Shown here in pieces: positions 18,684 through 27,285 of a DNA stretch of 64,000 nucleotides. Origin of the DNA: Paracoccaceae bacterium. GTDB taxonomy: Bacteria; Pseudomonadota; Alphaproteobacteria; Rhodobacterales; Rhodobacteraceae. The notes under the pieces were generated by a model. The model saw only the letters and a list, made by a program, of their open reading frames with translations, was not told the origin of the DNA and made no database searches. The translations under genes and the position numbers were made by a program. The stretch spans positions 62,001-126,000 of the forward strand of contig WRPH01000006.1 of the NCBI GenBank assembly GCA_009773375.1, in the 5' to 3' direction. The first letter of the stretch is position 1. Each line of letters opens with the position of its first letter.

Positions 18684-19210
18684 GGTGCCTGCTCCACGTT
18701 GCGGATCGCCTTGGCGCGGTAGCCCGCCGCCACCAGAACCGCCTTGGCCTGCGCCAATGCGGCGGGATCGGGATGCGGCGACCTGGACCAGATCCACCCG
18801 ACCTCGCCCAGAGGTGCGCCCAGCACGGCCATACTGTCATCGGGGGCCTGCCAAAGGAGGCTGAGTTGCAGGTTGCCCAGCTCGGCCAGCCTGAAGAGAC
18901 GCAGCTGGAACAGGCCGGGATGGGTCTGAACCAGAACACCTTCCAGCGGCAGCACGGGACCAGATAGCGCGCCCATGTGGCAGGCGATCTTGACGGTCAG
19001 GCGGCTGTCGTCGCGGGCGGCGACCAAGACCGTGGTGCCGTAGCAATTCCGTTGCAGAAAGGTTGGCGTCTGGGCCACCTCGTACCAAGCCCCCACCAGC
19101 CGCCCCTGATCATAGGCAGCCTGCGCGACCAGCGGAACAGACAGGTCGCGCACCGGCCCTGCCTGCACCATCTGCGGCAGCAATGCCCCGAGAACCAGCG
19201 CTTTCCACAT
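18680..19210 (-). CDS. Lipocalin family protein (Blc-like)
   Basis: Secreted lipocalin of 176 residues. It has a signal peptide (MWKALVLGALLPQMVQAGP) and the first lipocalin signature GAWYEVAQTP, then a Cys at QRNCYG that matches the conserved Blc Cys. The C-terminal part is LGEVGWIWSRSP, close to the usual Blc WILSR pattern. Bacterial lipocalins bind fatty acids or lysophospholipids at the outer membrane. There is no lipobox, so it is probably periplasmic. ATG 19210 is chosen because it begins the signal peptide. It is coupled to the downstream LysR gene. Confidence 0.85.
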   Translation of the reverse strand: MWKALVLGALLPQMVQAGPVRDLSVPLVAQAAYDQGRLVGAWYEVAQTPTFLQRNCYGTTVLVAARDDSRLTVKIACHMGALSGPVLPLEGVLVQTHPGLFQLRLFRLAELGNLQLSLLWQAPDDSMAVLGAPLGEVGWIWSRSPHPDPAALAQAKAVLVAAGYRAKAIRNVEQAP

Positions 19211-19346
19211 GTCTACTCCGAAGTTCGATCCTGCCCAAGGTTCGGGCCGATCGGACGGCGCTGTCCATGGGCAAGCGCCAATCTTGGTTATCGGCATTTC
19301 CAATAGCGGGCCGGGCTAACATCCGGGCGACCGAAAAGGAGGCCTC

Positions 19347-20111
19347 ATGCGGTTCTGGCACACCCTGATTTCGCTTGCTCTGACGCTTGCGGCGGGCATC
19401 GGGCTGCTTGTTCTTTCGGGCGAGGGGCGGAGGCTTCTGGCGCCTGCCCTGCAGGCCGAACTGGTCGTTCAGGATTTTCTGGTGCCACCGGGCTTCGGGC
19501 TGGATCCGGACCGGGTCGCAGGCTTCATGGCAGATCAGTTGGCGCAGCGGCTGGAGGATGATGTCGCCATCCGCCTGACGCTGAAGTCGGACGTGATGAA
19601 GAAGGTCAAGACCATCGTGCTGCCCCGGCTGATGAACGTCGTGGCGGTGCAATCCATGATGCATGACATCCCCGAGCTTTCGGCGATCCTTGACATCGGA
19701 AGCTTCCGCCGCACGGTGCGCGGCACGGTGCACAGCACTGCGGCCATGCAGGATGTCGCCCTGACCATGCCGGGTGCTTTGCTGGCCGAGGTGGACGGGG
19801 CCAAGGTCAAGCTCACCACCACCTCGACCGGGCTGAAGGCGCTGGAGCTTGGTGCCATGACGGTCGGGCAAAGCCATGCGGTGACGCTGTGGCTGGATGA
19901 CAGCGCCCTGAATGCCGATCTGGGCCGGTCAGTAAAGCTGGGCGCCGCCGAGGGGCTGCGGGGCCAGGTGCTTTTGTGGGGAGATCACGACTGGTTCGGC
20001 GCCGACATGGAGGCTTTGCGCTGGTCGCGCTGGCTGATCGGAGCCGTGCTGGCCGGGGTGTTGCTGTTCGGGCTGGCAAGCCTTCTGCTGCCATTCCTGC
20101 GCCGGACCTGA
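19347..20111 (+). CDS. Hypothetical protein with N- and C-terminal membrane anchors
   Basis: I do not recognise this family. The protein has 254 residues: an N-terminal hydrophobic segment (residues 4-22), about 195 residues likely to be periplasmic, then a C-terminal hydrophobic segment (around 228-250) ending in RRT. The soluble part has no Cys and no known catalytic motif. A GGAGG ribosome site precedes ATG 19347. It is divergent from the lipocalin gene over 136 bases and converges on the truncated permease, with the two ends abutting. The topology suggests an envelope sensor or lipid-interacting protein; that is inference. Confidence 0.7.
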   Translation: MRFWHTLISLALTLAAGIGLLVLSGEGRRLLAPALQAELVVQDFLVPPGFGLDPDRVAGFMADQLAQRLEDDVAIRLTLKSDVMKKVKTIVLPRLMNVVAVQSMMHDIPELSAILDIGSFRRTVRGTVHSTAAMQDVALTMPGALLAEVDGAKVKLTTTSTGLKALELGAMTVGQSHAVTLWLDDSALNADLGRSVKLGAAEGLRGQVLLWGDHDWFGADMEALRWSRWLIGAVLAGVLLFGLASLLLPFLRRT

Positions 20112-20405
20112 TCAATCGCGCTTGATCTGCCCGATCGTGCCGATCAGCGGATTATACCCCCGCGCGGCCAGCCCGAAGGCCACCAGCCCCACGCCCACCA
20201 CAACGGCAAAGCTGATCGGATTGAACTGCCCATAAGCGGCGAAACGGATCAGCTCTACCGCGTGACTGAAAGGGTTGCAGATCGCCAGCCAGTAGATCGC
20301 CTGTGCCCCGGCCTCGCGCAGTTTCCACAACGGGTAAAGCGCCGAGGACAGGAAGAACATCGGGAAGATCACAAAGTTCATCATGCCCGCGAAATTCTCG
20401 ATCTG
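20112..20405 (-). pseudogene. ABC-2 type permease, C-terminal fragment
   Basis: The last ~97 codons of an ABC-2 transporter permease of the NodJ/DrrB type: FAGMMNFVIFPMFFLSSALYP, then NPFSHAVELIR and a final membrane segment. The frame is closed by TGA at 20406-20408, immediately upstream of the first homologous residues, and nothing of the N-terminal ~160 residues is present. It is therefore a remnant, probably left by a deletion that joined it to the start of a different gene. Confidence 0.8.
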
Positions 20406-20433
20406 TCAGGCCGGCCACATAGATCTTGCGCAT
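20406..20433 (-). pseudogene. Start of an fcl-like (GDP-L-fucose synthase) gene, truncated
   Basis: Nine bases after the gmd stop, an ATG at 20433 preceded by a GGGGGCAAG ribosome site begins MRKIYVAG, the usual first residues of GDP-fucose synthases, which normally follow gmd. After eight codons the similarity ends and the sequence becomes the ABC-2 permease tail in another frame. With so few residues the identification rests mainly on the gmd context. Confidence 0.5.
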
Positions 20434-20442
20434 CTTGCCCCC

Positions 20443-21564
20443 TCACGCGTTTTCCATGGCGACAGGCAGATCGTGCCCATGCGCCCGCAGCAGCGCATGG
20501 CGCTGAGCGACCTTCAGATCGGCGGCCACCATCTCGGCGCACATCTGCGGCGCGGTGATCTGCGGCACCCAGCCCAGTTTTTCCTTCGCCTTGCTCGGAT
20601 CACCCAGCAAGGTTTCCACCTCGGCGGGGCGGAAATAGCGCGGATCGATCCGCATCAGCACGTCTCCCACCCGGACGGCCGGGGCCTTGTCGCCGGTGAT
20701 GGCGGTGACAGTGGCAATCTCGCCCACGCCGGTGCCGGTGAATTCCAGCATGAGACCCAGCTCTGCCGCCGTCCAGCGAATGAATTCACGCACCGAATAT
20801 TGCACGCCGGTGGCGATGACAAAATCGTCGGGTGCAGCCTGTTGCAGCATCATCCACTGCATCCGCACATAGTCTTTCGCGTGGCCCCAGTCGCGCAAGC
20901 TGTCGATATTGCCCATGTACAGGCAGTTCTCGAGGCCCTGGGCGATGTTCGACAGGCCCCGGGTGATCTTGCGCGTCACAAAGGTTTCGCCACGGCGCGG
21001 GGACTCGTGGTTGAACAGGATACCGTTGCAGGCATAGATCCCATAGGCTTCGCGGTAGTTCACGGTGATCCAGTAGGCATACATCTTGGCCACCGCATAG
21101 GGGCTGCGCGGATGGAAAGGCGTGGTTTCCCGCTGCGGGGTTTCCTGCACCAGACCGTAAAGCTCTGACGTGGAGGCCTGATAGAAGCGCGTCTTCTGCT
21201 CCAGCCCCAGAAAGCGGATCGCTTCCAGCAGGCGCAGTGTGCCGATGGCATCGACATCGGCGGTATATTCGGGGGCCTCAAAGCTGACGGCGACGTGGCT
21301 TTGGGCACCGAGGTTGTAAACCTCGTCCGGCTCAACCTCGCGCAGGATCTGCGTCAGGTTCGAGCTGTCGGTCAGATCGCCGTAGTGCAGCTTGAAGCGG
21401 GCATTGTCGAGATGCGGGTCCTGATAGATGTGGTCCACGCGCTGGGTGTTGAATTGCGAGGCACGGCGCTTGATGCCGTGAACCTCGTAGCCTTTTTCAA
21501 GCAGAAGCTCCGCAAGATAAGAGCCGTCCTGCCCTGTAACGCCGGTGATCAGTGCTTTCTTCAT
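20443..21564 (-). CDS. gmd: GDP-mannose 4,6-dehydratase
   Basis: Converts GDP-D-mannose to GDP-4-keto-6-deoxymannose (EC 4.2.1.47), precursor of GDP-L-fucose, GDP-rhamnose and related sugars. It is an extended SDR of 373 residues. The NADP motif [12 protein letters not shown] lies at residues 8-19, with ASTSELYG and the catalytic Tyr-Lys in SPYAVAKMY. The family NRE region [17 protein letters not shown] is present. Length and all motifs are normal, so the enzyme should be active. The usual next gene (fcl) has been deleted, so the keto sugar must be finished by an enzyme encoded elsewhere, or the pathway is broken. Confidence 0.96.
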   Translation of the reverse strand: MKKALITGVTGQDGSYLAELLLEKGYEVHGIKRRASQFNTQRVDHIYQDPHLDNARFKLHYGDLTDSSNLTQILREVEPDEVYNLGAQSHVAVSFEAPEYTADVDAIGTLRLLEAIRFLGLEQKTRFYQASTSELYGLVQETPQRETTPFHPRSPYAVAKMYAYWITVNYREAYGIYACNGILFNHESPRRGETFVTRKITRGLSNIAQGLENCLYMGNIDSLRDWGHAKDYVRMQWMMLQQAAPDDFVIATGVQYSVREFIRWTAAELGLMLEFTGTGVGEIATVTAITGDKAPAVRVGDVLMRIDPRYFRPAEVETLLGDPSKAKEKLGWVPQITAPQMCAEMVAADLKVAQRHALLRAHGHDLPVAMENA

Positions 21565-21911
21565 GGAGCGGTCGTCCTAAATTTGGGTGCGCGTGCTGTG
21601 CGCTGAAATGCGGGGGTCAGCCTGACGCGCGCCGCGCCGGCAAGACGCCGGGCGTCCACTGCCCTGATGCGGCAGCGGCGGGGTGATTTGACGGGGTCTG
21701 ACATATCCGGTGATGTGTCACGTTAGCCCGGGCGGCTGCAAATGGCCGTCCGATACCAGCCCGCGCATCCGAGAGCGTCGCCACTCCGCCGATACACCCG
21801 CCGATCCGATGCGCTTTCGACAGCGCCCCGGTTCCTCCGCACTAGTGGGAGGCCGGGTCCCTGCCCAATCAGGGCAACCTCGGGCTGCAGTGATGAATTT
21901 CGGGGCGTCAA
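21565..21911. other. Divergent promoter region of gmd and the WecA-like gene
   Basis: A 347-base gap with no gene I can support. It contains an imperfect dyad TGACATAT-CCGGTG-ATGTGTCA at 21699-21720 (one mismatch), a possible operator for either gene. Otherwise only GC-rich unstructured sequence is seen. Confidence 0.4.
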
Positions 21912-23081
21912 ATGTTTATACTCAATAACATGCATCTTTCGGAGCATGCCAAAACGATGGCAGTTTATGCAATCGTCGCGTTCGTGACGTTTCTTATCTG
22001 CTTCTTTCTGGTCCGCACCGCGCAGACGCATGTTGGCCTGACATCACGCACCGAGGATCTGAAGGCCGTGCAGGCCTCGCACAAAACGCCCACGCCACGG
22101 ATTGGCGGCGTGGCCATTTTTCTGGGCCTCGAAATGGCCGTCGGCCTGCTGCCCGGCGCACAGGTGACGCTGCTGTCACAAATCTTGCTGGCTTCCGTGC
22201 CGGTGATGGTGGCGGGCCTGCTGGAAGATATGGGCAGGCAGCTTCCGCCAAGCCTGCGCCTGCTGGCTGCGGCGATTTCGGCGCTGCTTGCAATGCACCT
22301 GACCGGCACCACGATTCAGCGTGCCGATGTGCCGGTTCTGGATGCGATGCTGCTTTTCCCGCCCTTCGCGATCCTGTTCACCACCTTCGCGGTTGCGGGC
22401 GTGTGCAATGCGATCAATCTTGTAGACGGAATGAACGGACTGGCAGGCACGCTGGCCTCGATCAGCGCGGCGGGGCTGGCCCTGATCAGCGCCATGCACG
22501 GCCAATATGATCTGGCAACCATCGCGATGTTGCTGGTCAGTGTGATGATCGGCTTTCTGATGCTGAACTATCCGCGCGGACATATCTTTCTTGGGGATGC
22601 GGGGGCCTATCTGATCGGTTTTGTGCTGGCCTGGATCTCTGTCACGCTGATGATGCGGGTTCCGGCAATTTCGGCTTGGTCGATCGTGCTCATCAACTTC
22701 TGGCCCATCGCGGATACGCTGCTTGCAATTTACAGGCGGCGGACCAATGGCCGTGCCACCGATCTGCCGGACCGGCTGCACTTTCACCAACTGATCAAAC
22801 GCACGCTTGAAATCCTGTTTCTGGGGCGCGGCAGGTGGGCACTGTCCAACCCGCTGACGACACTGGTCATCGCGCCGGCCGCCCTTGTGCCGATGCTCGC
22901 AGGGCTTTGGCTCGCGCATGATGCGGGTTTGGCCGCCCTGGCGGTGCTGACTTCAGCTGTGCTGTTCTTTGGCACCTACATGCTCTTGTTGCGTCTGGCA
23001 CGACAGCGGCAGCGCTTGGGTCTGGTCGGGCGGCTGAAGCAGGCCGAGCGGATGCAGGGCACCATCGAACAACAGGCCTGA
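21912..23081 (+). CDS. Undecaprenyl-phosphate sugar-1-phosphate transferase (WecA/MraY-like)
   Basis: Polytopic inner-membrane enzyme of 389 residues with about ten TM segments. It moves an amino-sugar-1-phosphate from a UDP-sugar to undecaprenyl phosphate, priming glycan assembly. Family motifs are NLVDGMNGLAG (metal-binding Asp), FLGDAGAYLIGF, and a cytoplasmic loop RRRTNG...DRLHFHQL equivalent to the HIHH motif. The short SHKTPTPRIGG segment near residue 57 matches the first cytoplasmic loop. It sits between gmd and the EPS operon and is a candidate initiator for that polymer, alongside the ExoY-type transferase at 46539. Confidence 0.9.
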   Translation: MFILNNMHLSEHAKTMAVYAIVAFVTFLICFFLVRTAQTHVGLTSRTEDLKAVQASHKTPTPRIGGVAIFLGLEMAVGLLPGAQVTLLSQILLASVPVMVAGLLEDMGRQLPPSLRLLAAAISALLAMHLTGTTIQRADVPVLDAMLLFPPFAILFTTFAVAGVCNAINLVDGMNGLAGTLASISAAGLALISAMHGQYDLATIAMLLVSVMIGFLMLNYPRGHIFLGDAGAYLIGFVLAWISVTLMMRVPAISAWSIVLINFWPIADTLLAIYRRRTNGRATDLPDRLHFHQLIKRTLEILFLGRGRWALSNPLTTLVIAPAALVPMLAGLWLAHDAGLAALAVLTSAVLFFGTYMLLLRLARQRQRLGLVGRLKQAERMQGTIEQQA

Positions 23082-23092
23082 GCTTTAGCGTC

Positions 23093-23854
23093 TCAGCGCC
23101 GCGAAAGCCGTGCAACGGCGAGCCCCAGATACTCTTTCGACGCCAGATTGATCGCGGCAAGATTGGTTACCGGGGCCCAGCCAAAGCCATCTGCCAGCAC
23201 CACAGTGCGGAAATCTGTCGGATAGGCCGTAATGCTGGGCCATCCCGCCTGTTCAAATATCCGCATCGCACGGGGCATGTGAAAGGCCGAGGTAACCAGC
23301 AGCCAGGTCTCGCCCGGGCGCGGCTTGGCAAGCGGCAGCGAAAAGATCGCATTTTCGCGTGTGTTGCGGGAACGTGGTTCAATGACCAACCGGGCCGGGT
23401 CCAACCCCGCCCCGATCAGGATCTGCGCCATCAGCGGCGGGGCACCTGCCGTGCGAAACCCGTCGGAACTGCCGCTGACCAACACGCGCGCCTGCGGAAA
23501 GCGATGGGCCAGCGCAAGCGCAGCCAGCAAGCGGTCGCCGGCATCATTCACATGCGCACTGCCATGCGTGTGGGATCGGGCCAGTTCTTCCGCTCCTCCC
23601 AGCACCACGATGCCGTCCACCCGCGTCAAAACTGCGGGCACGGCGTAGGCCCGCTCCAACGGCAGCAGCAGCAACTCCTTGACCGGCAGCGCGCCGACAG
23701 CCATCCATCCTGCCAGAAGGCCCACGGCAATCCGCTGCGCCGCCCGCCGCCGCCCGCGCTTCAGTTGGATCAGCAGCGCGGCAAGGCCGTAAATTGGCCA
23801 GTTTCCCGGCGCGACCCCGGCCCAGAGCAGTTTGAGAAAGGCAAACCAGGACAC
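23093..23854 (-). CDS. YdcF/ElyC (DUF218) family protein
   Basis: Protein of 253 residues with two N-terminal hydrophobic segments and a DUF218 domain. Conserved elements are VDGIVVLGG, RVLVSGSSDG, RSRNTRENA and LLVTSAFHMPRAM. E. coli ElyC of this family affects undecaprenyl-phosphate carrier use in envelope biogenesis. The start is placed at GTG 23854 because an AAGG site precedes it and the upstream glycosyltransferase ends 13 bases before it. It is the last gene of the EPS operon; a role in carrier-lipid economy is plausible but inferred. Confidence 0.85.
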   Translation of the reverse strand: MSWFAFLKLLWAGVAPGNWPIYGLAALLIQLKRGRRRAAQRIAVGLLAGWMAVGALPVKELLLLPLERAYAVPAVLTRVDGIVVLGGAEELARSHTHGSAHVNDAGDRLLAALALAHRFPQARVLVSGSSDGFRTAGAPPLMAQILIGAGLDPARLVIEPRSRNTRENAIFSLPLAKPRPGETWLLVTSAFHMPRAMRIFEQAGWPSITAYPTDFRTVVLADGFGWAPVTNLAAINLASKEYLGLAVARLSRR

Positions 23855-23867
23855 CGACGCGTCTGCC

Positions 23868-24647
23868 TTAGCGGCGCAAGAACTGCGGCAGCTTCGACAG
23901 GTTCTTCCACATGAGTGCCCCCGCCCCGCCGACGCCGTTGCGGCGCAGGGCCCGGTAATCCTCGCGACTTTTGCGCAGCACACGCGACAGCGAGCGGTTG
24001 CTTTCGCCCCCGACCCGCATCTTGACCAGCACCTCGGCGATGTAATGCGGCTGGATCACGCCCGACCCGAACCAGCGCAGGATCGCGTCGTAATCTGCGG
24101 CGATGCGATAGCTGGTGTCATAATCGCCATGCCGCTCGATGACAGAGCGACGCAGGAACAGCGCAGGATGCGGCGGCATCCAGCCCCAGCCCAGCTTGCC
24201 CCGTGACCAGGGGCCAGATTTCCAGTGCCGGATGATGCGCGCGGTATCGTCAGCGGCAACATAGTCCAGATCACCATAAACCGCATCCACAGCTGGGTCG
24301 GCAAAGGCATGGGCCACCCGCGCCAGAACATCCTGATGCGCCAGATAATCGTCGGAATGCACCAGCCCGATCACCGCCCCGCTAGCCAGCGCCATCCCCT
24401 TGTTCAGCGCATCATAGATCCCTTTGTCCGGCCCGCTGTGCAGGATCATACCGGGGTGGCGATGCCGTTCCACCGCAGCCAGTGTGCCATCGCGCGACGC
24501 GCCGTCGATGATCAGATGCTCCACATCGGGGTGGGTCTGGCGGGCCACGCTGTCGATCGCCTGGCCGATGGTGTGTTCGCGATTGTAGACGGCAGTAATG
24601 ATGGAAAAGCGCAAAGGCCGGACCTCGTAGGTTGGGGAAAGGGTCAT
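23868..24647 (-). CDS. Glycosyltransferase family 2
   Basis: GT-A fold transferase of 259 residues. SIITAVYNREHTIGQAIDS is the nucleotide-binding start and HSDDYL carries the metal-binding DXD-type acid pair near residue 98. DGASRDGT follows the typical second strand. It resembles the WcaA/colanic-acid type acting on membrane-linked sugar acceptors. ATG 24647 overlaps the acyltransferase stop (ATGA). Part of the 12-gene EPS operon. Confidence 0.9.
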   Translation of the reverse strand: MTLSPTYEVRPLRFSIITAVYNREHTIGQAIDSVARQTHPDVEHLIIDGASRDGTLAAVERHRHPGMILHSGPDKGIYDALNKGMALASGAVIGLVHSDDYLAHQDVLARVAHAFADPAVDAVYGDLDYVAADDTARIIRHWKSGPWSRGKLGWGWMPPHPALFLRRSVIERHGDYDTSYRIAADYDAILRWFGSGVIQPHYIAEVLVKMRVGGESNRSLSRVLRKSREDYRALRRNGVGGAGALMWKNLSKLPQFLRR

Positions 24648-26659
24648 GGCTGGACGATCCGCTCCACCTGCTGCAGGATTTCTGGCACGATCAGCCCCGC
24701 GCCTTCTGCCGAAAGATGATTGTCATCGACATAAAGCGACCGCCCATCCTGCATCGTCAGGCACCGGCCCGGCAGGCTGGAGTCGCACAGAATATCGATG
24801 GGACGAACCCGGAACAGGTTCGGGCTTTCGATACTGTCGAACAGCTCGGTGATCGGGGCGTTGCGGTCGCGCGTCACGCGGCTCGGGGTTGTCAGCGTTG
24901 TGATTTTCTGGCCATGCAGCAGCAGCCTGCCCGCATATTCCGGCACATTCCACCCGGCTTCGGGGGTCGGGTAGATCAGGATGATACGGTGATTTTCAAG
25001 CAGCTTTTGCAGCCCCGCCCGCATCGCGGCGGCCACCTCGGCGATGCGGGCCGGATCGTCCACGGCCCGGCGCGGATCACGCAGATCGACATGGCGGTCG
25101 CCGTTTTCAGGCACCACAGCACCTGCGCCATTGTCGAATGCCACCCCCAGAAGCTCTGCCGTCCAACGGGCAGACAGGACGATGACATCCGGCCCGAGTG
25201 TGTCGAGCTGCGACCAGACCTGTTGAACATGGTGATCACAACTGCGCGCACCATGGATCTGATCCCGCAGAACAAAACCCGGCAGCGGGATGCAGCCGCT
25301 ACGGCTGATCTGATAGAATCCCATACCCCGCGCCACCAGTGCCTTACGCAGTGAAGCGCCGTACATGAACGAATGGCTGTCGCCCACAAGCGCCACCATC
25401 GGCTTGCCCGGCACAAGGCAGCGGGCAACCGGCAGCGCCGGCGTCGAGGCGTCGTTGAAGCGACAGGCCATCTCCGGTTCATTTCGCTCGGTCGCGGCCT
25501 CGGTTGCAGCCACAACGGCCGGGGGTAGCCGGTCGGGCCAGCCGCGGGTCAGGTGCCCTTGCACGCCAAGGCCGATGAAGACCGCTGACACCAGCGCACA
25601 ACCCGCAAACAACCGCCCCCGGGTGATCGGCACCTTGCGGTCGCGGAAAGGCCGCTCGACAAAGCGCCAGCTCAGCCAGCCCAGTGGCACAGCCAGCAGC
25701 CCCACCGCAGCCAACAGTAGCGGCGAGGGCTCTTGAAGCGCGAGCAGGCGGGTGAATGCCTGAAGCGGCTGATGGAAAAGATAAGCGGAATAGCTGATCA
25801 ACCCGATGCCGACCATGGCGCGAGTGGCCAGGATGCGCCCCACCCCGGTGCGCGCGTCTGCAAAGCCGATGATCAACACCGCGCCCAGAACCGGCACAAG
25901 TGTCCAGAGCGATGGCGTCGGCGTCTCATGGCTGAACAGCACGATGGGCAGCACAATGGCGGCCAGCCCTGCCGTCGCCAACGCTTCGGCCAGCGGACGC
26001 GGTAACGGGCGGGGCAGCGGCCGGCCCTGCCCCATGTTCAAAGCCAGAAGCGCCCCGGCCAGCAGCTCCCAAGCGCGGCTGAACGGCAGATAGAACGCCG
26101 CGTCCGGGTCATGCGCCGACAGGTACTGCGCCCATCCCAGGCTCAGGACGGCCAGCCCCCCCAGAACGCACAGCCGCAGCCGCACCCGCCAGCGGCCCAG
26201 AAGCCCCAAAAGCACCGGAAACACGATGTAGAACTGTTCCTCGACCGCAAGGCTCCAAGTATGCAGCAGCGGCTTCGATACGGTCATCGCCTCAAAATAG
26301 CCGGTTTCGCGCCAGAACTCGATATTCGAGGCAAACAGGCTGACCGCGACAAGGCTACGCGAAAAATCCAGGAACGGGCGGGGCAACATCCAGAACCAGG
26401 CAAAGACAAAGCTCAGCCCCATGACAAGGAACAGCGCGGGAAGAATGCGCCGGGCGCGGCGCTCGTAAAAGCCCAGCAGCGAAAACCGCCCGGCGCTGAT
26501 TTCATCGGCGAGGATGCGGGTGATCAGGTAACCTGAGATGACGAAGAACACATCCACGCCCACGAACCCGCCACCAAAGCCGGGCAGCCCGGCATGGAAC
26601 AGGATCACCGGCAGGACGGCGAGGGTTCTCAACCCGTCGATTTCGGGGCGATAGCGCAT
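24644..26659 (-). CDS. Acyltransferase 3 / SGNH fusion (OafA-like O-acetyltransferase)
   Basis: Membrane O-acyltransferase of 671 residues. The N-terminal acyltransferase-3 domain begins YRPEIDGLRTLAVLPVILFHAG and has about ten TM segments, with the catalytic His in the first. The C-terminal periplasmic domain is SGNH-like, with block I ALVGDSHSFMYGASLRK and a late DDNHLSAEGA carrying the Asp-His pair. Such fusions acetylate surface polysaccharide. ATG 26659 starts the domain exactly, and the frame upstream is unrelated. It is coupled to the GT2 gene downstream by ATGA. Confidence 0.93.
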   Translation of the reverse strand: MRYRPEIDGLRTLAVLPVILFHAGLPGFGGGFVGVDVFFVISGYLITRILADEISAGRFSLLGFYERRARRILPALFLVMGLSFVFAWFWMLPRPFLDFSRSLVAVSLFASNIEFWRETGYFEAMTVSKPLLHTWSLAVEEQFYIVFPVLLGLLGRWRVRLRLCVLGGLAVLSLGWAQYLSAHDPDAAFYLPFSRAWELLAGALLALNMGQGRPLPRPLPRPLAEALATAGLAAIVLPIVLFSHETPTPSLWTLVPVLGAVLIIGFADARTGVGRILATRAMVGIGLISYSAYLFHQPLQAFTRLLALQEPSPLLLAAVGLLAVPLGWLSWRFVERPFRDRKVPITRGRLFAGCALVSAVFIGLGVQGHLTRGWPDRLPPAVVAATEAATERNEPEMACRFNDASTPALPVARCLVPGKPMVALVGDSHSFMYGASLRKALVARGMGFYQISRSGCIPLPGFVLRDQIHGARSCDHHVQQVWSQLDTLGPDVIVLSARWTAELLGVAFDNGAGAVVPENGDRHVDLRDPRRAVDDPARIAEVAAAMRAGLQKLLENHRIILIYPTPEAGWNVPEYAGRLLLHGQKITTLTTPSRVTRDRNAPITELFDSIESPNLFRVRPIDILCDSSLPGRCLTMQDGRSLYVDDNHLSAEGAGLIVPEILQQVERIVQP

Positions 26660-26679
26660 AAGGGCTCCTGTTTCGTTGC

Positions 26680-27285
26680 TCAGCGCGGGCCGCGCTCGAA
26701 GTGTTTGCGGGGCTTGAGGGGGCGGGCGGGGATGCCGCCGAAGACCGTCCAGGCGGCAAGGTCGCGGAAGGCCGCACCCCGCGCGCCCAGTACCGCGCCT
26801 TCGCCCACGGTGACACCGGGGCCGACAAAGGCCTCGGCGCAAATCCAGGCATTGGCACCGATGTGGATAGGGGCGGCCAGCAACTGGAAGGTGGGATCGT
26901 CGATGTCATGGGTCGCCGTGCACAGATGCGCGCCCTGTGAGGCTATGGCATAGGCGCCCAGCGAAACCGGGGCCACGCAATAGCAGGTCACCCCCGGTGC
27001 CAGCGTTGACCGTTCGGCCATGATAAGATGCTGCGGATACCAGACCCGCACCGAAGGATAGAGCGCCGCAGTCGGATGGATGTGCGCGCCGAACAGATTG
27101 GCCAGCGCGATGCGCCAGCGATGCGCAAAAGGCGGGGTCCAACGCGCCAGCAGCAGCCAGCAGACATGCCAAGCCAGCCGATACAGCCGATGCCCCAACC
27201 CGAAGGTCGGCGCGCGATTGAACACGTCGCGTTTTTGGAAATCCGGCAAGGTGAATGCAGGTTCAGGCGGGGTGCCGCCGATCAT
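26680..27285 (-). CDS. WcaF-like hexapeptide acetyltransferase
   Basis: Left-handed beta-helix acetyltransferase of 201 residues, resembling colanic acid WcaF. It has FNRAPTFGLGHRLYRLAW near the N-terminus, then irregular hexapeptide repeats ending in GPGVTVGEGAVLGARG. The catalytic His is in THDIDDPTF, the usual WcaF position. ATG 27285 overlaps the upstream glycosyltransferase stop (ATGA). It probably O-acetylates a sugar of the EPS repeat unit. Confidence 0.9.
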   Translation of the reverse strand: MIGGTPPEPAFTLPDFQKRDVFNRAPTFGLGHRLYRLAWHVCWLLLARWTPPFAHRWRIALANLFGAHIHPTAALYPSVRVWYPQHLIMAERSTLAPGVTCYCVAPVSLGAYAIASQGAHLCTATHDIDDPTFQLLAAPIHIGANAWICAEAFVGPGVTVGEGAVLGARGAAFRDLAAWTVFGGIPARPLKPRKHFERGPR

